This document shows, one piece after another, positions 1 to 13,300 of a DNA stretch of 64,000 nt. How positions within the stretch are numbered: the first letter of the stretch is position 1; each line of letters opens with the position of its first letter. The position numbers and the translations under genes are program-made. The stretch is from positions 1 to 64,000 of the forward strand of contig CAXIWS010000288.1 in assembly GCA_964036195.1 (NCBI GenBank). The letters are read 5' to 3'. This stretch comes from Sphaerolaimus hirsutus. Its lineage: Eukaryota > Nematoda > Chromadorea > Monhysterida > Sphaerolaimidae. The notes below the pieces were generated by a model. It did not search any database. It was not told where the DNA came from and saw only the letters and a program-made list of their open reading frames with translations.

Positions 1-69
1 TTTCAAAAGCGCTTTTTGTAGTGGGCTCGCCGTTGCCTAAGTAAGTGGTTAGCTAGCAGCATGCGTAAT

Positions 70-223
70 TACCGTATTACCTCGGTATACTCCCATGGGG
101 GTTACTTATTTCGCCAGCAAAATTTGAGGGGGTTAATTCGAGGGGGGTATTATTTCCTACCCCATTTTGAGGGGGGAGGGGGGTTAATCCAAGGGGGGGG
201 GGTAAATTCGAGGTAATACGGTA
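70..223. mobile_element. TACCGTATTACCTCGAA-type MITE
   Basis: Starts TACCGTATTACCTCGG and ends CGAGGTAATACGGTA, forming terminal inverted repeats. The interior is the family's CCCATGGGGG, TTTCGCCAGCAAAATTTGAG and runs of G. Downstream of the SET-hAT stop. Confidence 0.7.
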
Positions 224-584
224 TGTACAAATTTAGTCATTTGTTTAGATTTATAGAACAATTAGGTCAATTTGTTCAGATTTTTGTTAAAATTATACAC
301 GACTGTACATCACATATTTGTGATCAAATAAAATGATAATCAGAATTCAGAAACAATGCGGTATAAAGCCTTATCAAAAACAACAAATTTGATGATCTGA
401 TCGCGCACCTCAATTTACGAAACAACAATATTCATACATAAATAATATGAAAATGATAAACGATGATTCAAAACATTCCCAAAAATCAGCCATCTATCCT
501 ACCTAGCTGTCTATCGAACCCTGGGGAGTCAAAATTCAATACACCCATGGCCCCTGGGTAGGGTTCGGTTCGGACAATATGACT

Positions 585-1125
585 TTTCGATATCGATATT
601 CGATATTTTTTTCAGAAACTCGATATCGATATTTTGTTCAGAAACTCGACATCGATATTCGATATTTTTTTTTGAAAACTCGATATTCGATATCGATACG
701 ATATGGACCCTAGATATCGATATTCGATTTTAAAATGTTCGATTTCAATATCTCAATATTTTGCTTTTGGTACAGCAAGGCATATTTCAAGCGGCTTATT
801 GTATTTTCATGTGGTTGTAAACATGGCCATTTCCTGACTGGATTGGTTTGATCATCTCTTTACTGAAATGTAAAGGGTGATTTTAACAGGGTTCACAACA
901 TTCAAAATAAGAAAATGGAAGAAAAACATGATGAATCAAATTGTATCAGGAGAAAAATACTTGGTAGACATCCCAGTTCATACTTATGACACAGTTGCTC
1001 AACGGCATTTTGCAAGAAAAGCACCATATCACATCGTCGATATTCCATATTGATATTTTTTCAAAATTTTCAATATCGATGTTGATATGAAAAAACAGTC
1101 GATATCCGATATTTGATACGATACA
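585..1125. repeat. CGATATCGATATT-type AT-rich tandem and palindromic repeat
   Basis: Many imperfect copies of CGATATCGATATTCGATATT at 585-760, with related copies at 1035-1122, separated by about 270 bp of unique-looking sequence. It abuts the SET-hAT stop codon. Confidence 0.7.
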
Positions 1126-1131
1126 AGAAGA

Positions 1132-1305
1132 TCAAAAGTCGGAGTCGGAGGATCGTGATGCTGATCTTGTCCTGCGTTTTGGTTCTGGTAGGACCGCTCC
1201 TGTTGTTGGCCGCGCTCCTATCTTAGTGTGCCTGCCGACGCTGCCACTATTGAATTGGTGTGTTTTTCCCAAACCACTACTGTAGTGCAGCTGGACACGA
1301 ATGGC
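1132..1305 (-). CDS. SET-hAT gene exon 31: terminal exon
   Basis: A 58-codon last exon in phase 0 from acceptor AATTCAG (1306 side) to TGA at 1134-1132. It encodes AIRVQLHYSSGLGKTHQF and ends PEPKRRTRSASRSSDSDF. The Arg/Ser-rich basic end could be a nuclear-localisation or phosphorylated tail. It is immediately followed downstream by the AT-rich CGATAT repeat tract. Confidence 0.62.
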   Translation of the reverse strand, partial: AIRVQLHYSSGLGKTHQFNSGSVGRHTKIGARPTTGAVLPEPKRRTRSASRSSDSDF

Positions 1306-4300
1306 CTGAATTGGGGGTGGCATGGTGTGGATCTGGGTACAAAAAAAATGGATCAATGACCGAGTTAAGCACAGGCACAGCACTACTCATCCGAAATTAT
1401 CATCATTTTTTGAAAAATGTGATGATAAATAAAATCACTCCTGTTTTGGTGTCAACTCGATTTTAGTTCAATTTAGGTCGCAGGACAATTTTCAAGTGAA
1501 TGTGCGGCAAAGTCGAGGCGGAATTTATATTGCCATGGCCATGGGCATTTGAACATGGTTTTACAGCCCATAAACTAAAAATTTATGAAAAACTATCGGC
1601 CCAGTTGACATCCGTCCTGCAACCTAAATTGAACTTAAATTGAGTTGACACCGAAACAGTTGACATCCACTGTGTGGAGCGCAAGGACGTATCCAGGGGG
1701 GGGGGCGGGGGGGGGCTGCAGCCCCCCCCCCTTCCCGGGGTGAAACCCAAAAAGTCCCGGAAACTGCAACTTTTCCTATATATTTTCCGATGTTTCTTAA
1801 AAATTTTGCGCGCAAGCGCGCAATGTCGTCCCCATGCATTGTATTTTCAGCGGATCGGCCCCTGTAAACCAATATACTCGGAAATAAAACCCATTTTTGC
1901 GATTTTCGCTGTATATGTATGCATTTTACATACATATAAAGCGGTTCCTGGCGCTGGCGCCAACGCCAATAGCGCCATGGAATGTTGCCTTTGTATGGCG
2001 CTAGCGCCAAAACGCCTCTCCGTCCCTATATAGAGAAAAATTTTAGGGGGGGGGGGCTGAGCCCCCCCCCGTTCGCCGGCCCCTGTAAACAAGCAGCCCC
2101 TCCCCGCTCAAAAATCCTGGATACGTCCCTGGTGGAGCGCCTAATTCGCACCAAAAACTGCATTTTCCTTGATTTTAACAGTCTCACACGCCCCCCTGGA
2201 TACAGCCCTGATACGAATGAAACTTTTCGATACCTGTTGTTTTTTTTCATGATCTTGTTCTTCTGCGTCGGTCTCGTTACTGTCAGTGCTATCGCCGCCA
2301 TCTTCTCCGAAACTATTCTCGACCTCATCAAGGTCGTGACCGGTTTCCTCCAGCAACTCGCTGTACTTCTTCATGGACAATGTCTTTGATCCACCCGAAT
2401 TTTTGCGTTGTCGGTGACAGTTCTCTCTGACGGCCTGCGCTCAAAGTCAGAATGATTAACCGAAATTTTTATTTGAATTATGACGCGTTTCAGTTTGGCA
2501 TTGATAATGATCATAATATACAGTGCCAGATAGGGACGACTGAGGTTTTTTTATAAATAAAAATCAAGCATGGAAATCATTGGAGTAAAAATCGCTCCAG
2601 ATAGATAGATAGATAGCTTGATTCGTTAGGCCTAGGCTTAGGCCTATTCGTTAGATAGCTTAGGCCGATTTGTGGGATAAATAGACAAAAAAGTAGCCTC
2701 TGGGGTAGATAGATAGCTGGCTGATGTGGTGAGGGGGGGGGGGTCACCACTACCCCCAAACCCATTATGTAACCCCTGTTTCGAAACGCACACTAACCGG
2801 CTCGGAGTTTTCTGGCGGGTTGATAGGGGCCTCAGGGTCAGGCGCAGGAACACTGTCAACTACGACCATTTCGTTAAGCTTGACTGGGTGTTCATCGATG
2901 TTCGAAGTGGACACCACCTGAAATTTTGCGATGTTTTCACGTGGTGATTTGGTTACTTCGGACTAGGGTTGGCCGATGTTTTTTTTAAACGTTTTAAAAA
3001 AAAAAAAACGTTTTTTTTTAAAAAAAAACATGACGTCCGAAATGGTTTTTTTTAAAAAAAAACATCGGCCGAAATTTTTAGTACTAAGCACTAGGTATTT
3101 TGCAAAATTTTTGCGCGCAAGCGCGCAATTTCACACACAAATTGACATTGGTGGTTGTTTTCATTGGTTTTGTTGCATTTTTAGTATCAAAACATCCATT
3201 TCTATGTGCTTATTTTTTTTAAAATCGGGGTTGTTAAAAAACCTATTTTTTCCAACTCTGGGGTAGATAGATAGCTGGCTGATGTGGTGAGGGGGGGGGG
3301 GGTCACCACTACAATCAAACCCACTATGTAACCCCTGTTTCAAAACGCACACTAACCGGCTCGGAGTTTTCTGGCGGGTTGATAGGGGCCTCAGGGTCAG
3401 GCGCAGGAACACTGTCAACTACGACCATTTCGTTAAGCTTGACTGGGTGTTCATCGATGTTCGAAGTGGACACCACCTGAAATTGTGCGATGTTTTTATC
3501 GTGATGATTTGGTTACTTCGGTCACTTAAAAATAAGTGATTTTCAAGCTTTTCCAAAGCTCTACACCACAGTATTTAAATACCACAGTAAGCATCAGGCT
3601 GTGTTTACACGGATTCTTTGTGAATGTGACGACAAAAATTGATTTAGTCAACCATGTTTTTGGGTGACACGGCAATTGTTCATGGCAATTTTGACACCGC
3701 TTTTCAAATCAAGCACCTTCACTCAGTAAAATGTGGAAGTGGATGGGTTGTGTGGACTGGACACGTACCGTGTAGTGGATGTGTGTGCCACTATCTGCTT
3801 CCTCTTCCTCCTCATCTGCAGGGTTCTCTGAAATCCCAGTACAAACGGGATCTCTCGCCATTTTGAGCATGTTTTTGCGCAGCGGTCGTCTGAGAAGTTT
3901 GTGACCAAGCGTACCGAGGGGGGCGCACTGAAATATAACAAAGTTTGGTATTAGTGATGGTCAGCCGAAATATTCAAGCATTTTCAGAATAATCGCAGAT
4001 GTACATTGTAAATGCAGATGTCGCAAAGTCAACCACTACCCTACATGCTAGTATATGTGTGTAGTAGCTGCGATGCTATTTGGAGGTAATACGGTAGTCA
4101 ATTTAAATCCATGCGTACAATGCAAAGTCGTATGTCATGTAGCGTACCTTTTTGACAGGCGTGGCCCTCTTCGGTCTTTTACATCCTCGCTGTATGCTTG
4201 CGCCAGCTGTGCTGTCTGTACTGCCACCGCTTTGGTCACTGTCCCTGCTGCAACTCCGGCTCGTGGTTCTGGGCCTGCCTCTGCGCTTCTTGCCTGCCAC

Positions 4301-7300
4301 GCTCTGCCGCATGACCTCCCCCACTTGCAGTGGTGCAGCCTGCGGATAGGTTTATTATGATGGCTTTGGAGGTAAATGCGCATTTGCATGTTGAACTCGG
4401 GGATGTTTCCAGCGTTTTTAAGCGGGTGGCTGCTTGTTCACAGTGGCTGGCGAAAGGGGGGGGGGCTCAGCCCCCCCTACGATTTTACCCTTTGAAGAGA
4501 CAAAATGGCGTTTTGGCGCCGGTGCCATTCATAGGCGCCCGCCAAGGCACTATTGGCATTTGCGCTGGTGCCAACAACCGCTTAAATGTATGCATAAAAA
4601 TATTATGTCTATATTTTTAGAGCGACAAGAACGCCATTCAGTATATTTTAAGGTAAATTTAGGGCGCTTGTACCGATTTGTGCATAAAAGTTATGAGTGG
4701 TGAAAAAAATGCGCGCTTGCACCCAATTTTATCACACAAACGCTTGAAAAATGGTACCAAAAGTAGAATTTTCGTCATCGAGATGTTCAGGTCACACCCC
4801 GGAACGGGGGTTGCTGCAGTGCAGCCCCACACCCTCCCCCACCTTGGATATGCCCCTGGTTGAACTTGACATAAATCAAATCTATTCACTATGTAGTAGT
4901 TGATTTGAACTTAAATTGAAGTACTGTATTTCCTCGAATTACCCATAGGTGGTTTATTTTTTAAGAGTGGAAATTTTGAGGGGGGGCTTATTCGAGGGGG
5001 GGGTATTATTTCGTCAGAAATTTTTGGGAATTTCATAGTAAAGTATGCGCAATTATGTGCCCAAGTATTAATGTAGCTGCTATGCAAACTGACTGTTATA
5101 AATACATCATGTACGTTGCATACATGATGTACATCATTTCAGACGGGGGTATTTCGAGGGGGGTTTATTTTTTCCTCAGTTCGAAAACACCTGGAGGGGT
5201 ATTTCGATGGGGGGTTTATTGAAAAAATACTTTTGCTATCATGAATAAATAAGTGCACTTATCACAGATCCGCACTTCACTCATTTTTTTACACTTTGGT
5301 CTTTACCGACATTTGGAACTAGATGCCTCACATATGGTAAGTTCAATCAACTACTACAACTAACAATTTGCGGTGGTTCATTTTCTTTGTTCACCATCGC
5401 CTGTTGATGTTTCTTCGGTGGTCTGCCGCGGGGTTTTGCAGCTCTCACGTCGGTAGAAAGCGCGGCCTGTTGCTCCTTGTACTTGGTGCTATGCTTCCCA
5501 CCCGCGAAAATTTTTGTCTGTAAAATTTACATTATGAGATTATCTCGCAGTCCCAGGGGTAGGATTGGGGGAGGGTGGCGGAGGTAGGATTCATATGGAT
5601 TGACTTTTTGGGATTGGGATTGGAAACAGCTTTATTAGATGGAAACTCAATCTATTTGAATAATTTTTGGACTACATGTGCAGTAAATGATCACATATAA
5701 ACACCTTCCCGGACAAGTTCACCACCCTTTTTTTGTTTCACTCTGGTTGAAATATCTCTGTCTATGGGGGTGTTATAAAGCTGCAACTTTGGAAAATATA
5801 AGTTTGTAACACGACCCCTCTACTATGCTTCAAATGGCTTCAGTCACGCACTGCTAGAAATTGCCTAGTAGTTGCAAAAAATCAATCTTAAGGTAGCATG
5901 CACTGCTACAGTTGACACAGTTTTTTGTTACAAATAGCCCTACACACACTAGTTTTCACCGTGACTGATCTGAAAACTGAAATGTCATCATGGCGACATT
6001 CAGCCTACCTTTATTGTAAACTTTCTGTTTTTTAGTTTTGAAATTTTCAAAGTTTGACTTTAATTTATTTAAATTCAAATGTAAATTTAATTTAAGAATT
6101 CAACCGTGTTCATTAATTTGCATTTGAGAAATTTTCAGTTTTCACACGGAGTCGCGGCAAAAACTAGTGTGTGTTGCACAATGGGATACACAACTATGAA
6201 TTTTGGTTATGTCAAACAATTTTTTTTAAATTTGAGACATAAAATTTTTCATAAAAACCTAGTAATTTCAGACATAAACAATTGAGGCGTCTAATTCTAA
6301 AAGTCGTCAAGTCCACAAAATGCAATTTTGAGTAAATCGCATTTTAAGTTTCGTCTCCAATTCCAGGTCCGTAGTCCAAATGTCCTCTCATGCTCAACAT
6401 TAAGTTCCAAATGTTAACAATAAAGTGTCAAATTTTCAGGCCCTGCTCTCAACGTACATATATGTGAAAAATTGTCCATAAAATTGTACTCGGACAGAAA
6501 AAAAACTGTTTTGGGGAGTGAGATGGACTTGTCCTTCTTGCACTCGAGAACATTTTTGTTCCTGGGAGGAAGCGGCCGCCTTATGGGAAATTTATGGACT
6601 TGTCGACTTTAAGAAATCGGTGTCCATCGGTAGAAATGAAAATATACACCAAAAGTTGATTTTCCGGGGGTTTTCAGGTCCCACCCCGGGAAGGGGGGGG
6701 GGCTGAGCCCCCCCCTGGATACAGCCCTGCCTCGAAATACTCCTATAATAACTAACTGATGTCATGCGCTGCTCGACGACGTGGGCTGTTGGTTTATTGA
6801 GCAGATCATTCCTGCTGCCATATTCATTGACAACTCGGAAATGATGATCAGAAAACGGAGTTCTCATTGCCCTGGTGTCTATACCAAATTCATCCCCCTT
6901 TGCGTGCACATAGGCCTGAGGATATCCTCTCTGCGCACACTGTTTAATTTGCATCGGGGTCTGAATATGATATTTCGTAAGCGGGGGCAGCTCAATTGGC
7001 GAAACGCCGAGTTTTTTCCGCTTGCATTCTGCGCTGCTTGATCTCACTTTCTCTCCGATGGATCTCCTCACGTTTGAATTCGGCCGTTTTGTTGGTGGCG
7101 CGCTCGATATCGAGTCTCCCATGTTACCGAAGTTGTCGATACGCTGGAAAAGAAAACGTTTTCAGTGTATTCAATTTCAAAACGGATCAGGGGCCAGTTC
7201 CGCCGATTGAGAAGTGAGAAATAAAATGGCAGAATAACATTGGAATAAAACGAAGTCTATTGATGAGTAAACTTGTCAAAAGCGAAGAGGAACTACTTTA

Positions 7301-10300
7301 ATTTACGTCGCTTTTACAATTTTACTTCCCATTTCACTTCACTTTTGTTATTTTATTTAGCTTTATTCAGGGGTATTGTAGATTTGGAGCCCCGAAGGGG
7401 TTCAGATAGATAGTAAATCGCCCCTGCAGAGGGATATATAGCTGCAAAGAATTTGGGGTGGGGGGTTCAATATATAGGCTTTTTTGAGGTTTAGAACCTA
7501 AAAAGGGGAAAAAAAATCGCTAAAATAGGTGAAACATAGCTAAAAATAGGTCAAGGGTAGGTACAGTTAGGTACATAAGCACATAAATAGCCAAAAATAG
7601 ATGAAATTAGGCGATAAGACATACACACGGATGATTTTGAAGGTGAAAATATATAAATAGGTATGAAAAGTAGCGATTTTTAGTGAAAATTAGGGTAAAT
7701 TTCTCAAAAATCGATCCAGGATAGATAGATAGCTGGCGATTGGGGGGGGGGGGGGTTCAGATGATAGTAGCCAAAAATTTCGCCTCGGGATATAAAGCTG
7801 ATCGGCCTCCGGAAAAGATAGATAGCTGGAGCGTTTGGGGGGGGGTAACCGCCCCCAACCCCCCATTACCAGACCCCTGGCTTTATCCATTTTACTTAGC
7901 TTTTGCCATTTTGCTTCGCTTTTGCCATATTTATTCTCTATTTGCGAAACTGGCACCTGGTTGTCAGTTGATGACAAGAAAAATCACCTTTTAATTTTTA
8001 CAGCATTTTTGATTCGATTGGATTTCTGAACATTTGATCAAAATCAATAGTTAAATAGATGAGATGACTCGATCGATGACGATTTAATGGGCTTCACTGT
8101 ATGAAGCAGTCACCAACAGTTATATGTGGTACGCACACAGTAATGCAAACTGGATAAGTCTAGTCCAGTTTTTAGTCTAGTTTTCAACTCTAGTCTCAGT
8201 GCTGAAGCTAAACCAACCATGGTTTCTTTCGCATTGACGACACCAGATGTGCCACTCCCACTGGTCCCTGGTGCCATCACAATTTTGTCATAATCGGCGC
8301 TGTCGGTGATGTCGACATCCACGGCGTTGCCACTGGGGGCGTTTTCGTCATAGCCGCTGAAGTCGTCGAAGTTGTCGTCGTCCTCGGCGCCATCAGCATC
8401 GTCGGTGTCACCAGCAATACTTGTCGATGCAGATGCCTGTGTAAGAAATGTGAATTATTTGATGTCAGGGCACTTTACTGTACCATCGCATTGGTGGTGG
8501 TTGGCCATAAACAAGGGGTGAGGTCAGGCAAATACGACCGACTATTCCGATGGTCCTTAAGTTCCAAATATGCAAGAAAGGCAGTGAATGACCCTTACTA
8601 GTTAAGTGAACACACACTACACACATGCCCATAGTATCCAGGATTTTTAAGTGGGGGGCTGCTTGTTTACGGATGCCGGCGAACGGGGGAGGCCCTCCTA
8701 AAATGGTACCATTCGTGGGCGCCAAGCTTAAAAGCTTGAAATTCATAAAAAAATCTTTACCATTCTGAAGTGCAACACAAATTCAACAACATAGAAATTC
8801 ACCTCATTTTCGGCTGCCTGAGCCTTCTGAGCATCGACTCGCTCACAGGCAATTTCCCAAGCCTTTGCAGCCTCGTTCGACTCATAGGCGGGGGCTTTCA
8901 CTTTGTTGGCTAGCACCAGTTCATCAAGCACTTTGCTCTTATCATTCAAGTCCTTGAAGTACTCGCCTTCATCACCACGACAATCGTCAGGAAAGGGAAC
9001 CCTGTCAAGATCAATCAATTCCTTGGCGAGGTCCTGATTGAGTTTGATCGTTACCTCGGTCGCAAGCTGTGTTGTAGAAAGAACGAGTTGTGAGATGGTA
9101 CATGTAAATATATTTACTTGTGAATGAATCACGCTCATGAATTGTCCCGTATTGATGAGATGATACATAAGTACTGGTGAATAAACCGCGCTTGTGAATT
9201 GTCCAATTATGGCCCCACACACGCTAGTTGACATCGACACCAAATGTCAACTGGTTCTGTTCCTAATTGAATCATTGCATATGAACTTCGTTCGTCCACT
9301 CTTCAGCAAGCTTTGAATCGGGATCGGCACCAATTGACATTTGGTGTCAATGTCAAGTAGCGTGTGTGGGCCCATTGATGAGTTAAGATGCATAAAAAGT
9401 TTTCCGGTTATTAAAAAATAATAATCGAGAAGCAAAATTTCTGATCGAGTTGCACTATGTAGCATGTAGGTATTTTGCATTTTTTTGCGCGCAATTGCTC
9501 ATTTGAGAGAAACAACTTTTGTTACAGACAACCCTGGTCATTGTAAAAAAAACGTTTTTTTCTATCCCAAGACATAAATACCTGCTTCATGCCGAGAGCA
9601 CCACCTCTGTCCGCGGCACTACATTTGCCCGTGATCGAAAAAACGCGCTCCTCGGCTGCGGTCGTAGCCGGCACAGATAAGCAAATGATGGCTACGTCGA
9701 CCAGCACATTCAATCGGATATCCTTTCGCTGAAAATACAATGTCCTCATTTGTATATGCAATATACATGATGTATTTATTACTGCTAAATTGTATCGCAG
9801 CTACACATACTAGTTTGTGCAGCTACCTACGTTTTTATTTCCTAAAATACCCTTTTTGACACATTTTTTTTGTATGTTTTGGGGCATACATGATGTACAT
9901 CATTACATAGGGGGTATTTCGAGGGGGTTTGTTTTTTTCCCCAGCCCATTTTGAGAGGGTAATTCAAGGGGGTATGGTTCAAGGTTATACAGTACTTTTT
10001 GCACTGAGAAAATGTGAACGAAAACTAGGATCGCTTTCATGATAAAATTTCGGCCATTGTCTCAGCTTTGCCGGGGCAAGGCTGGAGTGTATGGCCGCAT
10101 TTACACAGATTTTTGTAATGGCTCAACTTCGCTAAAAAGTGCCATAAGTTGAGTAAAAAGGTTCCAAATTGACAAGAAAAATTGGTTAATTGTACATTCT
10201 ACCTAGGCGAATATACATGTCAAATAGCAGAATTGTGCTTGCAGCTTAGACTTTAAGACTTTTGGAGAATAATTGCTGTTGTCGGACAGTCTCCCGAGTC

Positions 10301-13300
10301 CCGACAGCCAGCGACAACAGCAAAATTGTTTCAAACGTATATAGGCCTAAGCTACAAGCACGACTCTGCAATTTGACATGCAAATTCACCTAAGTAGAAT
10401 ATATAGTTAACCACTTTTTCCCATGAATAGGGAACCTTTTTACTCAACTTATTGAACTTTTTTGTGATGTTAAGTCGTCACAACAAAATCCGTGTAAACG
10501 CGACCTAATGTAAATGTCATATTCAAATAGCTGGACAAAAATGGGATTTCAAAAGAAAAAAATTATATCAATTTTCATTCCATTTCCAGAGTTAGGGCGG
10601 ACCACTGGTATTAGAATGTAGCCCAAACATGTCTCTATGGGAACCTTCCGAGGGGACTCCTGTAAACAGATGTGCAACAATTTGGTGCATATGTTATCCA
10701 AATTTTGTGCCCAACCGTGTTGGTTGAAAGCGGGAAGTTTACCCGTTTAACCGTTTACGGGAAGCGGCCCTGTGGCCGCCTCAAACCGCCACCTGCACTG
10801 ATACCGGAGGCTAGCCCGGACTTTACTCTGGGCTGGGGTGGAATGAATGTTGATTGCTTTCTTTAAATTCGAAATCACATTTTTATTCACCAGCTCTTTA
10901 TGCAAATGAACTAACAAGTTTTTTCCAATGTTCAATCGGATCAAGGCTCTCGCACTGCGATGCTGCATCCTTAGGACGCATCTTGGCCATTAGCTCCAGA
11001 TGGGTGTTGAACTGCTGAATAATTTTGGGCGTTGGTTTCTCGACGTCGATTTCTTCAACATCGTCATCGCTTTCAATGAATTCGTTGCCCATCGCCATAA
11101 GGGTCGACAGCTGGAAAAGAAATTGGTCGTTTAAATACTATCCATATAAATTAAGTGACAATGAATGCTGTAGTGATTATAGTGAAGTGATAAGTGTGCA
11201 ATGTTTATATTTTGTGACGGGTGAAACCAAGGACGTACGCAGGGGGGGGGGGGGGGCGGGGGGGGCGGAAACCCCACCCCATTGTTTAATGTATAATTTC
11301 AGTAGTCCAAACAGCATTATAAAAGAGCCCAACGTGGTCATAGTAACTATATATAGCTCTTATCAGATGCGTATATAGTATACGTTGGCGCCAGCACCAA
11401 CGCCAAAAACGTCATGGCGCTGGCGCCTACAAATGGCGCCAGCGCCACAGCTCCATTCCTTTACTATAGGGCCAAATTTTAGGGGGGGGCGCCGCCCCCC
11501 CCCCCCGTTCGCCGGGCTCCGTATACAATCCGCCCCCCCCCGCTCAAAAATCCTGCGTACGTCCCTGGGTGAAACATGCCTAAAGCGGTATTTACAGGAA
11601 GTGCTAGGAGACCGAAACTTTTGATTTTTCAACGATATTTTGGGATAAAAATGAAATATTTGATAAGTGGTCATTTCCTTCATTCCTTTCCTTCATTTCA
11701 TTCTTGAATTACACCTCGCCAGTTCGCCACGTGAAAACTGTTTTTATCCCCGATCCCCAAATCTTCTTGGATTACACTTCTTATATAATATCTATCTACC
11801 TATTTACCTAATTTACCTTTTCACCCTTCACAGAGGGGGGGGGGGTCATTCAAGGGAGGGGAGTCTTATTCGAGGATTTACGATAAACACATCAATATAT
11901 ATGAGGTGTCTAATTCTAAAAGACAACAAGTCCACAAAATGCGATTTTGAGTATATCCAATGTAGTGCGTGTCCTCTCTCATGCTCAACATTAAGTTCCA
12001 AATGTTGACAATAAAGCGACAACATTTTTGTTCGCGCCCGCTTCGCGCCTGCCTTATGGAAAATTTATGGACTTGTCATGTCGACTTTTAGAAATCGGTG
12101 TCCATGATGAACTTAGAATTGGACGCCTCATATGTTTTTCAACTACGGTACATGGACAGAAAATGAACCATGAAAACCCGCCAATCCAACTCACCCCACC
12201 GGTGGCAGTACTGGTGCCAGTGCCAGCGGTAGATGTTGCTCCCTGTTTTCCCGCGCTTGTGCACTGGGTGTTCGCCTCACATTCGTTTGTTTTACAAAAA
12301 CGTGTCCACATATAATCAGTTGCTGCCTCAACAAGGCGTGCATTTTTGTAATTTTTTTGGTGTTTTGGATGGCACACCAAATAGGCATATCTGGGGTCGA
12401 AAACCGTGCACAGTGCCCAGAAGCCATCAAACTGGTCGTCATCCGGGTCCAGTGCAAACGCGAATTTGGCCAACAACGATTTCTGCAACATTGGCATATT
12501 AGAAGTAGGGTTAAAAACGTATGTCATGTGGTTCTTTTAAAAAAACAGTAGGGAGGTTGGGGGGGGGGGTGTTCCCAAATCTATGCCGGATGCAAATTTT
12601 TTGGATGTCTATTCCCCAAATCGACCCACTATATTCCTATATGTAGCGATTTTCGAGAGATGTTGCCCTAATTTTTTCTCAAAATCGCTGGGGACTTTCA
12701 TTCCAAAGTTCATTTCCTCATTTTTCGAATTTATAAAATCGCATTTTAAAGTTTGGCGCTGGCCCGACAGCGCCATTTTTAGAAGACAAAGCTTGCCCTG
12801 GACTTTTCGGATACCTCGGGCATTTCTCTACGATTTTTGTAATCACAAATTATGTTGGCCATCAAATATTTTGGGACTTATAAAATATTTTGGAAACAGC
12901 CCAAAAAATGGAGTAAATCTGAAAATTTGAAATAAAATGTTAAATAACTTTTGAACGGTGCATCGCAGTGCAAATCCAATTACACCACTAAAAAGCCCAC
13001 ATCGAAAATTACCCCAACCTAAATTTTCTGATCAATATGTATACCCGTATTTGATTTATAGTGCAAAATATTTTTCAAAATTCACGTGTGCATTTTTGGA
13101 AATAATACTTTTTTTGTATTGAAATTTCGGTAGGCTTTTCCTGATCTATCCGGATCACGTGTGCATTTTTGGAAATGAAACTATTTTTGGATATGTGAAC
13201 TTATGAAATGAAACACTGGCAGTCAGATGTGACTTATGCATTTTCGATGTGAAAGTCCCATTTTTCATAGGGCAGTGGTCGTGGATATGTGAACTTTCGA

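Larger units (their letters stand above)
2697..3513. repeat. Direct duplication of about 258 bp containing an exon
   Basis: 2697-2955 and 3255-3513 are near-identical, from TCTGGGGTAGATAGATAGC to the CACCACCTGAAATT acceptor region. Each carries one 40-codon exon of the SET-hAT gene. The spacer holds TTTAAAAAAAAACG repeats. Confidence 0.85.

Noticed and set aside
1674-2389. Several overlapping frames on both strands between 1.6 and 2.4 kb
   Set aside because: They run through the GTATCCAGG-type MITE and its G/C tracts. Only the exon at 2234-2434 has independent support.
8110-8217. Extension of the acidic exon to a stop near 8110
   Set aside because: The frame is open to a TGA/TAG-type end, but GTTGGT at 8217 gives a phase-0 donor matching the next exon. 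Termination here would be the alternative if the tail exons are not used.
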